A stretch of 64,000 nucleotides of DNA. It comes from Pacificibacter marinus. GTDB taxonomy: Bacteria > Pseudomonadota > Alphaproteobacteria > Rhodobacterales > Rhodobacteraceae. Shown piece after piece: positions 18,972-28,800 of the stretch (the first letter of the stretch is position 1; every line of letters starts with the position of its first letter). The DNA lies in contig NZ_FNZV01000002.1 in the NCBI RefSeq assembly GCF_900109555.1, positions 124,001 to 188,000 of the forward strand, given 5' to 3'. The notes under the pieces were generated by a model. The model made no database searches. It worked only from the letters and a program-made list of their open reading frames with translations, and was not told the origin of the DNA. The translations under genes were made by a program, and so were the position numbers.

Positions 18972-19163
18972 TTGTGGTTTTGCGCAGTTCCGTGAATGGA
19001 CTGAATTTTTTCAACTTGATGCAGGACCTGATGCCCAATCTACTGGGGGCATACCGCGCATAGGCGGCCAATTACACGGCCAATGGGGCTTGATCCAATG
19101 CCTTACTCAGCGTATCAGGCACGTGAAACTTAAAGCCCATCATCTGCCTAGGAGTAGCCCCTG

Positions 19164-19832
19164 ATGAAAGCCGCCGTATTGCAATTTCCTGGCTCGAACT
19201 GTGACCGCGACATGGCTGTTGCCCTGCGCAACTCTGGGGCTGATGTCACTATGGTTTGGCACAAAGAAACGTCTTTGCCGGATGGGCTTGATGTTGTGGC
19301 CGTGCCAGGTGGGTTTTCTTACGGTGATTATCTGCGCTGCGGGGCTATTGCGGCCAATTCGCCAATCACGCAGGCGCTTAAAGCCCATGTGGAACGTGGC
19401 GGATACGCCTTTGGCATTTGTAACGGATTTCAGGTGTTGACCGAAGCGGGGCTGTTGCCCGGTGCTTTGCTGCGCAATGCTGGTTTGAAATACATCTGCA
19501 AAACCACGCCTTTGCAGGTCGCGACCTCAGACAGCGCTTACACATCGTCCTACACCAAAGGTCAGATGATCGGCGTGCCAATCGCGCACCACGATGGCAA
19601 CTTTACCGCTGACGCGCACACGCTGGACATGCTTGAGGCCGAGGACCGCGTGGCGTTCCGTTACGGTGACAATCCAAATGGGTCTGCGCGCGACATTGCT
19701 GGCATCTTGTCTGCGAACCGCCGTGTTCTTGGGATGATGCCCCATCCAGAGCGCGCATTTGAAGCGGCGCATGGCAATGAGGACGGCAAGGGGTTCTTTG
19801 ACTCACTGGTGTCGGCTGTTGTGCCTGCGTAA
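19164..19832 (+). CDS. purQ: FGAM synthase PurQ subunit (glutaminase)
   Basis: The class I glutamine amidotransferase subunit that supplies ammonia to PurL in purine synthesis. The 222-residue protein shows [14 protein letters not shown] at the start, the nucleophile Cys in [13 protein letters not shown] around residue 86, and the catalytic His-x-Glu in [10 protein letters not shown] near residue 195. AGGAG precedes the ATG. It is 245 bases downstream of purS, past a terminator; the synthetase purL is not in this window. Confidence 0.97.
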   Translation: MKAAVLQFPGSNCDRDMAVALRNSGADVTMVWHKETSLPDGLDVVAVPGGFSYGDYLRCGAIAANSPITQALKAHVERGGYAFGICNGFQVLTEAGLLPGALLRNAGLKYICKTTPLQVATSDSAYTSSYTKGQMIGVPIAHHDGNFTADAHTLDMLEAEDRVAFRYGDNPNGSARDIAGILSANRRVLGMMPHPERAFEAAHGNEDGKGFFDSLVSAVVPA

Positions 19833-19878
19833 GCTAAGACTTTGATCTGGAATATTTATAATTCTATCCCTGCGCACT

Positions 19879-19911
19879 AAAAACTGTTCCCATTTGGGGG
19901 CGGTTTTCTTT
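19879..19911 (+). terminator. Probable terminator after purQ
   Basis: The stem AAAACTGTTCCC / GGGGGCGGTTTT, which pairs with several G-U wobbles, has an ATTT loop and is followed by CTTTTG. It lies about 50 bases beyond purQ. Confidence 0.6.
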
Positions 19912-20001
19912 TGTTCTGCTCATAAGCTTAATTCCGCGTAGCCATAGTGCCAGAATGTATCTGCACTTGAGCGCTGCACAGGGCAGGCGTAAACTCAGAC
20001 T

Positions 20002-21771
20002 ATGCAAGATCGTTCTTTAGCCCTTCCTCCTCAGCCTTCAACGCGACCGCGCACCCTGACTTGGGGTGGTCGCCTTGCGCTTGTGGCCTTTGTCGTGGCT
20101 GCAATTTCAGTGGTTTGGGTGACAAATTTGTTGCTCACTGAACGTCATACCATTCTCACGCGCAATCGCGCCGAAGTGCGCCAAGCGCTGTATTCTGGTA
20201 ACCTTTTGTCGGAAATCCAACGCAATTCCATCGTGCCGATTTTGTTGTCGCGCGATCCTGTTTTGGTGTCGGCGCTCAACACTGATGATTATGCGCAGAC
20301 CTCGCAGCATTTGATTTCTTACATCGAAGAAATCGGCGCCGCAGGGATTTTTCTGTTGGATGAAAGCGGGCGCGTGGTTGCCGCGACGGATCGTTCGTTT
20401 TTAGGATCGAACCGCCGCCAATCGCCGAGCTTTATTGATGCTTTGCGGTCCAATGAGACGCTGTTCAACACCACGCAGAATGAAAGCGGTGGATACCAAT
20501 TCACTTACAGCCGCAAGATTGAGGTGAGCGGCGCTTTGGCGGGGGTGATTGTCGTTCAAGTGGATTTGGCCAAATTTGAACAAAGCTGGTCCGGCATTTC
20601 TGACGCTGTCATCGTGATGAATTCCGAGGGGCAAATCATTTTGTCCACCGAGCCACGTTGGCGATCCAAAACCGAAGCGCAGGCTTTGTCCGTCACCGAT
20701 GCGCCCACAGCTATTGAGCGCGCGTTTCGGTTGACATCTGATTGGAATGCCATTCCGGGCGAAGCATATTTGGGCGGCGAAGCTGTGATGCGGTTGGAAA
20801 GCCGACTGCCGTTTCGCGGTTGGCGCATGGCCTCTTTCACCACGTATAGTTCTGTGCGCGAGCCGGTGAACGGCGTTTTGGCACTGGAAATCATGGGCTT
20901 TGCCATTCTTTTGGCGGGTGTTTTCTATCTGACCTCGCGCCGCGCTATGTCGCGTGCGGGCCTGTTTCAACAAGAGTCAGCGGGGCTTCGCCAGCTTAAC
21001 GCGGCACTCCAGCGAGAAATTGCCGAACGCAAACGTGCCGAACGCAGCCTTGAAGTGGCCGAGCAAACCTTGTTGCAATCGTCTAAATTGGCGATCTTGG
21101 GCGAGATGTCTGCCGCGGTGTCACATGAGTTGAACCAGCCTCTTGCAGCGATGAAAACCTATCTGGCGGGGGCCAAGCTTTTGCTGCAACGCAAGCGCCC
21201 CGATGAAGCGCTGGCATCGTTCGGGCGGATTGACGATTTGATCGACCGTATGGGCGCGATCACCCGTCAGTTGAAATCCTATGCGCGCAAGGGCTCTGAT
21301 AGCTTAGAACCCATAGATTTAAGGGATTGTGTGGCCTCGGCTCTGTCGATGATGGAACCGCAATTGCGCCAAAGATCAGTGGAAATTACGCGTACTTTGC
21401 CACCCGAACCTGTGATCGTACAAGGCGATCGTGTGCGGCTTGAACAGGTGTTGGTGAACCTGTTGCGCAATGCGTTTGATGCCTCGAAAAACGTGGCCGA
21501 TCCGCAGATTGGCATCTTGGTATCAGGCGGGGCGCAGGCGTCAGTTTTGGTGCGTGACAACGGGGCAGGGATCGAAGATCTCGATACTTTATTTGAACCA
21601 TTTTACACGACGAAAGCCCCCGGAGACGGTGTTGGACTGGGACTTGCCATTTCATCTGGCATCGTCAATGAACTTGGCGGTAGGCTGACAGCGCGCAATT
21701 GGAGCGCAGGTGGGGCTGAATTTGAAATGATCCTTCCTATATCACAAGAGGGCAGCCTTGCTGCACAATAA
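20002..21771 (+). CDS. dctB: DctB-like sensor histidine kinase
   Basis: A membrane sensor kinase of the C4-dicarboxylate type, 589 residues. An N-terminal transmembrane helix lies at about 27-47 and a second near 290-310; between them is a periplasmic double-Cache sensor with ILLSRDPVLVSALN and GIFLLDESGRVVAATDRSF. The cytoplasmic part has a short coiled coil, the phospho-acceptor box SAAVSHELNQPLAAMKTYL around residue 375, and the ATPase boxes NLLRNAFDAS, VRDNGAGIED and GVGLGLAISSGIV. It is followed 97 bases later by its response regulator. The signal is inferred by family; no dicarboxylate transporter gene is adjacent, although a TRAP operon lies 30 kb away. Confidence 0.85.
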   Translation: MQDRSLALPPQPSTRPRTLTWGGRLALVAFVVAAISVVWVTNLLLTERHTILTRNRAEVRQALYSGNLLSEIQRNSIVPILLSRDPVLVSALNTDDYAQTSQHLISYIEEIGAAGIFLLDESGRVVAATDRSFLGSNRRQSPSFIDALRSNETLFNTTQNESGGYQFTYSRKIEVSGALAGVIVVQVDLAKFEQSWSGISDAVIVMNSEGQIILSTEPRWRSKTEAQALSVTDAPTAIERAFRLTSDWNAIPGEAYLGGEAVMRLESRLPFRGWRMASFTTYSSVREPVNGVLALEIMGFAILLAGVFYLTSRRAMSRAGLFQQESAGLRQLNAALQREIAERKRAERSLEVAEQTLLQSSKLAILGEMSAAVSHELNQPLAAMKTYLAGAKLLLQRKRPDEALASFGRIDDLIDRMGAITRQLKSYARKGSDSLEPIDLRDCVASALSMMEPQLRQRSVEITRTLPPEPVIVQGDRVRLEQVLVNLLRNAFDASKNVADPQIGILVSGGAQASVLVRDNGAGIEDLDTLFEPFYTTKAPGDGVGLGLAISSGIVNELGGRLTARNWSAGGAEFEMILPISQEGSLAAQ

Positions 21772-21868
21772 GAATAAGACGCCACGCGTCGCAGGGTCTG
21801 GAATTAATCCGACCGTAATAATTTTTGGCATTACGCCAAATGAGAAAGACTAGGAGTTGAGTGTCACT

Positions 21869-23206
21869 ATGGCCACTGCAATGAAAATCGCGATTGTTGA
21901 TGATGAACAAGATATGCGCCAATCGATCAGCCAATGGCTGGCGCTGTCCGGCTTTGACACAGAAACCTTTGCCAGTGCCGAAGAGGCGCTCAAGGCGCTT
22001 AGCCCTGATTATCCGGGGGCGATTATCTCTGACATCAAGATGCCCGGCATGGATGGGATGCAGTTCTTGCGCAAATTGATGAGCGTGGATTCAGGGCTGC
22101 CTGTCATCATGATCACAGGCCACGGCGATGTGCCTATGGCTGTTGAAGCGATGCGGGTCGGTGCGTTTGATTTTCTGGAAAAGCCGTTTAACCCTGATCG
22201 TATGACCGAGCTTGCGAAAAAGGCCACCAATGCGCGGCGTTTGACGCTTGATAACCGTGCGCTGCGTCGGGAATTGTCCGATGGCACAGGCTTGATGAAG
22301 AAACTGATCGGCGCGTCCCCCGTGATGAACCGTCTGCGTGAAGATATTTTGGACCTTGGCCAAGCCGACGGGCATGTGTTGATTGATGGCGAAACGGGTA
22401 CGGGCAAAACCTTGGTGGCGCATGCGCTGCACGCGGTTGGCGCGCGCGCATCAAAAAAGTTCGTCACCTTTTCTTGTGCGGGCCGCGAAGAACATGAGTT
22501 GGCAAAACGCCTGTTCGGGCCTGACCCCGATGGGCAAATCATTCCGCTGATCGAAGAAGCGCGCGGTGGCACGCTTGTTTTGGAAGACATCGAAGCACTG
22601 CCCGCAGATTTGCAAGCGCGGTTGTTGTCGTGGATGAACGACCAAGGCACGCCGCCTGAAACGCGTATTATTGCGATTTGTAACCTGCAAGAGCAGGGCA
22701 AAACCTGTGAAAGCGCGTTGCGTCCTGATTTGTATTTCCGCTTGGCCGCGATGAAAATCACCTTGCCACCGTTGCGGGCGCGGGGCGAAGATATTTTGCT
22801 ATTGTTCACACAATTGTCCCAACAGTTTTCTGAAGAATACGGTTGCGACACCCGCGAGATTGCCGCGCAGGAAGCCGCGCAATTGTTGCAAGCGCCATGG
22901 CCGGGCAACATTCGTCAGTTGATTAATGTTGCTGAGCGCGCCGTGTTGCAAAACCGTCGGGGGTCTGGATCAATTGCGTCTTTGTTGTTGTCTGAAAGCG
23001 ATGATGTCGAGCAGCAAACCATGACGACTGAAGGCAAACCGCTGAAAGAATATGTGGAAGCGTTTGAGCGGATGTTGATCGACAACACCATGCGTCGTCA
23101 CAAGGGCTCAATCGTGTCTGTGATGGACGAACTGTGCCTGCCGCGTCGGACTTTGAATGAAAAAATGGCCAAATACAGTCTGCAAAGGTCTGATTACCTT
23201 GGATGA
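21869..23206 (+). CDS. dctD: DctD-like response regulator lacking the sigma54-contact motif
   Basis: The partner of the upstream DctB-like kinase, about 445 residues. The receiver domain (5-120) has IVDDEQD, the phospho-Asp in ISDIKMPGMDG, and EKPFNP. The AAA+ domain (140-375) keeps the Walker A GETGTGKT, a Walker B-like GGTLVLEDIEAL and the RPDLYFRL arginine finger. Where NtrC-class activators carry GAFTGA, after LFG, the sequence reads PDPDGQIIPLIEEARGG, so the sigma54-binding loop is missing. A Fis-type helix-turn-helix closes the protein (HKGSIVSVMDELCLPRRTLN). Rhodobacter NtrC has a similar loss and works with sigma70. The ATG at 21869 follows AGGAG; a TTG at 21857 is also in frame. Confidence 0.85.
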   Translation: MATAMKIAIVDDEQDMRQSISQWLALSGFDTETFASAEEALKALSPDYPGAIISDIKMPGMDGMQFLRKLMSVDSGLPVIMITGHGDVPMAVEAMRVGAFDFLEKPFNPDRMTELAKKATNARRLTLDNRALRRELSDGTGLMKKLIGASPVMNRLREDILDLGQADGHVLIDGETGTGKTLVAHALHAVGARASKKFVTFSCAGREEHELAKRLFGPDPDGQIIPLIEEARGGTLVLEDIEALPADLQARLLSWMNDQGTPPETRIIAICNLQEQGKTCESALRPDLYFRLAAMKITLPPLRARGEDILLLFTQLSQQFSEEYGCDTREIAAQEAAQLLQAPWPGNIRQLINVAERAVLQNRRGSGSIASLLLSESDDVEQQTMTTEGKPLKEYVEAFERMLIDNTMRRHKGSIVSVMDELCLPRRTLNEKMAKYSLQRSDYLG

Positions 23207-23213
23207 TGCACTG

Positions 23214-23912
23214 ATGAGAACGTCGCTCCAGACACACCAAACGCCCAAGGGGTTTTTGTTTGATATGGACGGGCTGTTGCTTGACACCGAGCGTCTTGGT
23301 TTAAAGCTGTTTGCGCAGATTTGCGCAGAGCTTGATATCGGCCCCGAGCGGTCCGATCCGGTATTTTTGTCGCTTATTGGCGGTTCAAAAGCGGTGAATT
23401 CGGCTAAGGTTGCCGAGTTTTTGCACGGGCGTTTGGACATAGACGGTTTTGAACGCGCATGGGTTGCGGGCAAAGCCACGCTGTTGGCTGATGCCATTCC
23501 TTTGCGACCCTATGTGCGCGAAGTGATCACAGGGCTTGCCGCCCAAGGCACGCGGATGGTTGTGGTGACATCGACCGTGGGTGCGGTGGCGCGGCATGAA
23601 TTGGACCAAGCGGGGCTGTTGCCGCATTTCCATCACGTCATCGCGGGGGATGAGGTCACGGCGAACAAACCCGATCCTGCGCCGTATCTGCAAGGCGCTG
23701 CGGCTTTGGGGCTTGATCCCAAAGACTGCGCTGCGTTTGAAGACAGCGACACAGGCATCACGGCGGCGATCAGGGCAGGGTGCATGGCTGTACAAATCCC
23801 GGATCTGCGCACGCCGAACACGCCTTTGCCAAACCTAGGTCAACGCGTGGCGCGAGATTTGCGACATGCGGTTGAAATGTTTGGCATGACCGTCACGTCT
23901 AAGCAGGCGTAG
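23214..23912 (+). CDS. HAD-superfamily hydrolase, beta-phosphoglucomutase-like
   Basis: A cytoplasmic haloacid-dehalogenase-fold phosphatase or phosphomutase, 232 residues. Motif I is GFLFDMDGLLLDTERL (nucleophile and acid Asp), motif II VVVTSTVG, motif III NKPDPAPYL and motif IV AFEDSDTGITAAI; the cap is inserted after motif I (C1 type). The ATG at 23214 lies seven bases past the dctD stop, suggesting translational coupling. The substrate is not predictable: sugar phosphates, phosphoglycolate and nucleotides are all used by relatives. An upstream in-frame ATG at 23157 would overlap dctD. Confidence 0.85.
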   Translation: MRTSLQTHQTPKGFLFDMDGLLLDTERLGLKLFAQICAELDIGPERSDPVFLSLIGGSKAVNSAKVAEFLHGRLDIDGFERAWVAGKATLLADAIPLRPYVREVITGLAAQGTRMVVVTSTVGAVARHELDQAGLLPHFHHVIAGDEVTANKPDPAPYLQGAAALGLDPKDCAAFEDSDTGITAAIRAGCMAVQIPDLRTPNTPLPNLGQRVARDLRHAVEMFGMTVTSKQA

Positions 23913-23953
23913 TCATAACGCGCAAACCGCGTTTGGATGTACGATGATTACAT

Positions 23954-23985
23954 AAAAAAGCGGGACCAAATGGCCCCGCTTTTCG
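23954..23985 (-). terminator. Rho-independent terminator, mainly for the GDPD gene
   Basis: On the minus strand the stem AAGCGGGgCCA / TGGtCCCGCTT is followed by TTTTTATG. It lies 34 bases beyond the glycerophosphodiesterase stop. On the plus strand the same stem has a weaker T-run, so it may also serve the HAD gene. Confidence 0.85.
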
Positions 23986-24018
23986 TCATTTAGTGTCGAG
24001 ACTTATTTCAAGCCACGT

Positions 24019-25236
24019 TTAGTTCAGGCCCATGCAAGATGCGTAGTATGTCACAGTTGCAGGCCAGTCAGAGAACACGCCTTTGACGCCAGCGTCGGTT
24101 GCCAAAGCATCCAAAACTTCAAAGTAATCGCCATCGGTGTTGATTGCGTCTGTCACGGATTGGTAATACCAGCCGCCACCTGTCGCCAATGGACCAGAGC
24201 GTTCAAGCGACCATGAAATCAGGTCAAGACCTGCTTCTTTGGCGGCTTTTGCGTAGTTTGAGGCCACGATGTCGTTGCCGTCGTTCACAACCAGCATGTT
24301 GATGGACGGGGCCAAGTTGTTGACGCCAGCCGCTTTCAAAGCTGCGAAATCTTCGAGCCATGTGTTTGCATCTTGTGGGTCAAAGCCCTCTGCTGGTTCT
24401 GTTAGGAATACAGCATTAGCACCGAACTCGGGCTCGGCTTTGATCCAGTACAGCACGTCATCCAAGTTGAAAGATTGCGCGAATACGTCAGAGGCTGGGA
24501 TGCCTGCGTCTTTGTATTCGTTGATCATTTTCTGCGCGTAGTCTTCTTGCGTGAAACCGTCAAATGGCATCTCAACAGAAGGTGTTTTCAACTCAGGTGT
24601 GAATTTAGTACCCAAGGATTTGAACAACGCGATGGAGTCTTTATGCGACAAAAGCGTGCCTGTTGTTGCGTAAAGATCGGTGCGGAAGTTTGCAGTGGCG
24701 TTCATGTAGTCTTCGACAGTTGTCGCAGATGAATTGCCCGCATCCATTTTGCCGTTCAACGTTTTGTACTCAGCCAATGTGATGTCTGATGTGCGACATT
24801 CCACTTGCGCTTTTTCATCACCGTTTGCTGGCGTAAAGGGCGTGGTGCATTTCGCGCCCAAATCTGTCGCGATGATGTTGGTTGTGGTGTGCAGATCGTT
24901 TTGCGCGTGGCGACATACAAGTTCTTTATCATCCGTAAAGGCCACATCACATTCCATGATGCCAGCACCCATCAAAGCGCCTGCACGGTTGGCTTGTTCT
25001 GTGTGCTCAGGGAACATCAAAGGGGCACCACGGTGCGCGATTGAGAAATCAGTGCGCACAGGTTCCATTGTGGCACAGGCTTCCAGCGCGTCTTTGAGCG
25101 GGCTGTCATCCATTGTTGAGATCAAATACGCAGGGCGTGGACCAAGCTCGATGCGCGCGTCAGTGGCGTCAGACGCAAAAGCAGGCAAAGCTGCGGCACA
25201 GGCTAGAACAGAAATTCCAAGGGGCATGCGTGTCAT
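24019..25236 (-). CDS. Secreted glycerophosphodiester phosphodiesterase family protein
   Basis: Predicted to hydrolyse glycerophosphodiesters, which come from phospholipid breakdown, to glycerol-3-phosphate and an alcohol in the periplasm. Of 405 residues, 1-21 form a cleavable signal peptide ([21 protein letters not shown]). The GDPD TIM barrel follows, with the catalytic segment [20 protein letters not shown] around residue 66 (the His-Arg-Gly and Glu), [12 protein letters not shown] (metal Glu and Asp) and [13 protein letters not shown] (second His). AGGA precedes the start. The active-site order matches periplasmic GlpQ-like enzymes. It has its own terminator and a palindromic site just upstream. 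Confidence 0.9.
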   Translation of the reverse strand: MTRMPLGISVLACAAALPAFASDATDARIELGPRPAYLISTMDDSPLKDALEACATMEPVRTDFSIAHRGAPLMFPEHTEQANRAGALMGAGIMECDVAFTDDKELVCRHAQNDLHTTTNIIATDLGAKCTTPFTPANGDEKAQVECRTSDITLAEYKTLNGKMDAGNSSATTVEDYMNATANFRTDLYATTGTLLSHKDSIALFKSLGTKFTPELKTPSVEMPFDGFTQEDYAQKMINEYKDAGIPASDVFAQSFNLDDVLYWIKAEPEFGANAVFLTEPAEGFDPQDANTWLEDFAALKAAGVNNLAPSINMLVVNDGNDIVASNYAKAAKEAGLDLISWSLERSGPLATGGGWYYQSVTDAINTDGDYFEVLDALATDAGVKGVFSDWPATVTYYASCMGLN

Positions 25237-25260
25237 AGTGGTATCCTATTGGCTAAAATA

Positions 25261-25274
25261 TCATCACGTGATGA
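25261..25274. promoter_or_regulatory. 14-bp perfect palindrome upstream of the GDPD gene
   Basis: The sequence tcatcacgtgatga is a perfect inverted repeat 25 bases before the GDPD start codon. It is a plausible operator for a dimeric regulator controlling this gene; I cannot name the regulator. Confidence 0.4.
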
Positions 25275-25899
25275 ACGGCACAGTCGCGAGGTTTAATGAC
25301 GTGCGGGCGACGTTTTGGTAACGTTGCATTTAAAGCTATATGACAGACAGATCACACGTCAGTTGGGTTTTGAAACAGGCTGTCTTGTGCAATATAGTGT
25401 TAACTTTTTATGTCTGTTCAACAATAGTTTTATCAGCCCAAGGGGAAACAAGGGCCTTGCGATGAAATTGCATGTTGTATTCATCCACAGTGACCACTAC
25501 TGATAAAGGATACGCCTGTGCCATGATCGACTTGGATTAGCACTGCGTTTGACAAATTCGCTGCAAGCAAGCGTTGGAGATGGCACCAAATAATAGTGTG
25601 CCGCCCGCTTACACCGCAGACCGATAGCGCCAACGGCACGACAAAACCGCGTGGCAGAGCAACACCTGATGGCCCCAACGATGGCCGCAGGATTTATGAA
25701 TGGGTGCGTGAAACACTTTGTTTTAAGCGCGCCGGAGAAAAAACGCGATGCAACGCGCAGAGGCAAATTTTGAGCTGTATGAGGGCGCTAGCGCCCCCGC
25801 TCTTTTGCCCGCGTCTGGCATTGCCCCCAAAAATCACCCCCAGTTCCGTGCGCTTACCTCTTTGAGAGACGGGCCGATTGCGGGTGTTGAAAGACAACA
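25275..25899 (+). other. Long intergenic region and probable RNase E leader
   Basis: The 625 bases between the GDPD operator and the rne start contain no gene I can support. The distance suggests a long rne 5' untranslated region, in line with the autoregulatory leaders known for RNase E in other bacteria. A perfect palindrome gggcgctagcgccc at 25783-25796 would form a stable stem about 100 bases before the start codon. Short frames in the region lack ribosome-binding sites and family features. Confidence 0.4.
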
Positions 25900-28800
25900 A
25901 TGGCTAAAAAGATGCTTATCGATGCCACCCACGCGGAAGAAACCCGCGTTGTGGTGGTCGACGGAAACAAGGTTGAAGAATTTGACTTTGAATCCGAAAA
26001 CAAACGCCAGCTTGCTGGCAATATTTACCTCGCACGCGTAACACGCGTCGAACCATCCCTTCAGGCTGCTTTTGTAGATTACGGTGGAAACCGTCACGGA
26101 TTTTTGGCGTTTTCCGAAATCCATGCTGATTATTATCAAATCCCAATCGCGGATCGCGAAGCGATTTTGGCCGAAGAACTGGCTGATGCAAAGGCGCAAG
26201 AAGAAGAAGACGAAAAGCCCAAACGCTCTTCACGTCGTCGGTCGCGTTCTCGGACACGCAGCAAAGCGGAAGACACTGTATCGGATGATGCGGTGGCGAC
26301 TGCCGATATCGATACTGTTGAGGGCCAGACGAACGATGCCGAGACTGGCGATACCGAAACTGGCGCTTCAGACGTGTCCGGCATGGATGTCGTTGAGCCT
26401 GAAAGCAGCGCCGAAGATGCAATGATCGCAGATTTCGCTGATGTTGAAGAGGGCACATCGCCCGCTTTTACAGTGAACGAAACGCCTGTTGAAGAACCAG
26501 AAGACACACCAGAAACATCTGCGGATGATGAGTCTTCCGACGTCGATACATCAGACGATTCTGACGACAGCGATGAAAACGACGACAATGATGATGACAT
26601 CGAAAACGTTTCTGACGACGATATCCAAGAAGATATTCGTCCACGTCGCAAAGTTCGTGCACGTCGCTACAAAATTCAAGAAGTTATCAAAGTTCGCCAA
26701 ATCCTGTTGATCCAAGTGGTCAAAGAAGAACGTGGCAACAAAGGCGCTGCCTTGACAACTTACCTGTCTTTGGCTGGGCGTTACTGCGTCTTGATGCCAA
26801 ACACAGCGCGCGGTGGTGGTATTTCTCGCAAAATCACCAACGCTGCCGACCGCAAAAAGCTCAAAGAAATCGCCAACGAGATGGATGTGCCACAAGGCGC
26901 AGGCCTGATCGTGCGCACGGCTGGCGCGCAACGCACCAAGACCGAAATCAAGCGCGATTACGATTACCTCAAACGCATGTGGGAACAGATCCGCGAATTG
27001 ACGCTGAAATCTGTCGCGCCTGCGAAAATCTACGAAGAGGGCGATTTGATCAAACGCTCCATCCGCGATCTTTACTCGAAAGATATCGATGAAGTGATTG
27101 TCGAAGGCGATGCAGGCTACCGCACCGCCAAAGAGTTCATGCGGATGATCATGCCAACGCATGCGAAAAACGTCACAAACTACCGTGAAAACCTGCCGCT
27201 GTTCGCGCGTTTCCAAGTCGAAAGCTACCTAGGTTCGATGTTCAATCCCACGGTGCAATTGCGCTCGGGCGGCTACATCGTGATCGAAGTGACGGAAGCT
27301 TTGGTCTCTGTCGATGTGAACTCTGGTCGCTCGACCAAAGAGGGATCAATTGAAGACACAGCTTTGAAAACCAACCTTGAGGCTGCCGAAGAGGTGGCAC
27401 GCCAAGCGCGTTTGCGCGATTTGGCTGGTTTGATCGTGATCGACTTTATCGACATGGAAGAACGTCGCAACAATACGGCGGTTGAAAAGCGTCTGAAAGA
27501 CAAACTCAAAACCGATCGTGCCCGCATTCAAGTGGGCCGTATTTCGGGCTTTGGTCTGATGGAAATGTCACGTCAACGCCTGCGTCCCGGTATGCTTGAG
27601 GCGACAACCCAGCCATGTCACATCTGTCACGGCACTGGTCTTATCCGCTCCGATGACAACATGGCTCTGACCATTTTGCGCCAGTTGGAAGAAGAGGGCA
27701 CCCGCCGTCGTTCTAAAGAAGTGTTGCTGAAAGCGCCTGTTGCCATCGTCAATTACTTGATGAACATGAAACGTGAAAAGATCGCTCAGATCGAAGCGCG
27801 TTATGGCATGGCTGTGCGGATCGAAGCCGACCCACATCTGATTTCGCCTGACTTCTCTATGGAGAAATTCAAAACCGCGACACGGGTGATCCAAGAGGTC
27901 GCGACCAATGTGATTTCTGCCTCTGCTTCGTTTATGGATGAACTCGATGAGGACGTAGTCGAGGCGGAAGAGGTTATTGAGGCTGAAGTGGAAGAGGCCG
28001 TTGTTGTGCCCGCCGCTGAAGGGGACGAAGATCAACCGAAAAAACGACGTCGTCGTCGTCGTCGTCGCCGCAAATCTGGCGATCAAGCCGAGGATCAATC
28101 TGAGGGTGAAACATCCGCAGAGGGCGCTGAAAATGGCGATACGTCGTCTGACGCGCCTACCGAGACATCCGATGCGCCATCTACAGATGCGGATGCGACA
28201 TCCGATGATGACGCCAAACCAAAGCGCACTCGGACACGTCGCTCACGTGGGGGGCGCAACAAAACTGCGGCTGCTGACGTAACCGAAGGCGCTGATGGCG
28301 CAACGACTGAGGTGGCACCAGCGGACGCTGGCGCAGAAGCAGCCCCCGAGGTGGCGTCTGAAGAGACGCCCGCAGAAAAGCCGAAACGCACACGCACACG
28401 CCGCAAAAAGGTTGAGCCTGCTGCGGATGAGGCTGCGATTGCTGAAGTTGCGGGGCCTGATGCTTCTGCAACAGAGTCTTCAACAGACGAAGCTCCAGTT
28501 GCGCAAGAACCAGTTGCGGAAAAACCAAAACGCACACGCACGCGCCGTAAAAAGGCCGATGCCGATGCCGAGGCAACGCCAGTTGTGGCTGACGCTGAGA
28601 CTTCAGAAGCAGCACCTGCTGAAAAACCGAAACGTGCCCCGCGCAAACGTCGGACCAAAGCAGAAATTGAAGCAGATAAAGCCGCAAAAGCTGCAGCTGC
28701 TGAGAATGTTGCTGTTGAAGCTGTAGCGCCAACGCCAACTGAGGTTCCTGCGTCTGAACCGGTTGCTCCAGAGCCTGCGCCGGTGGAAGTCCCTGTCGTA

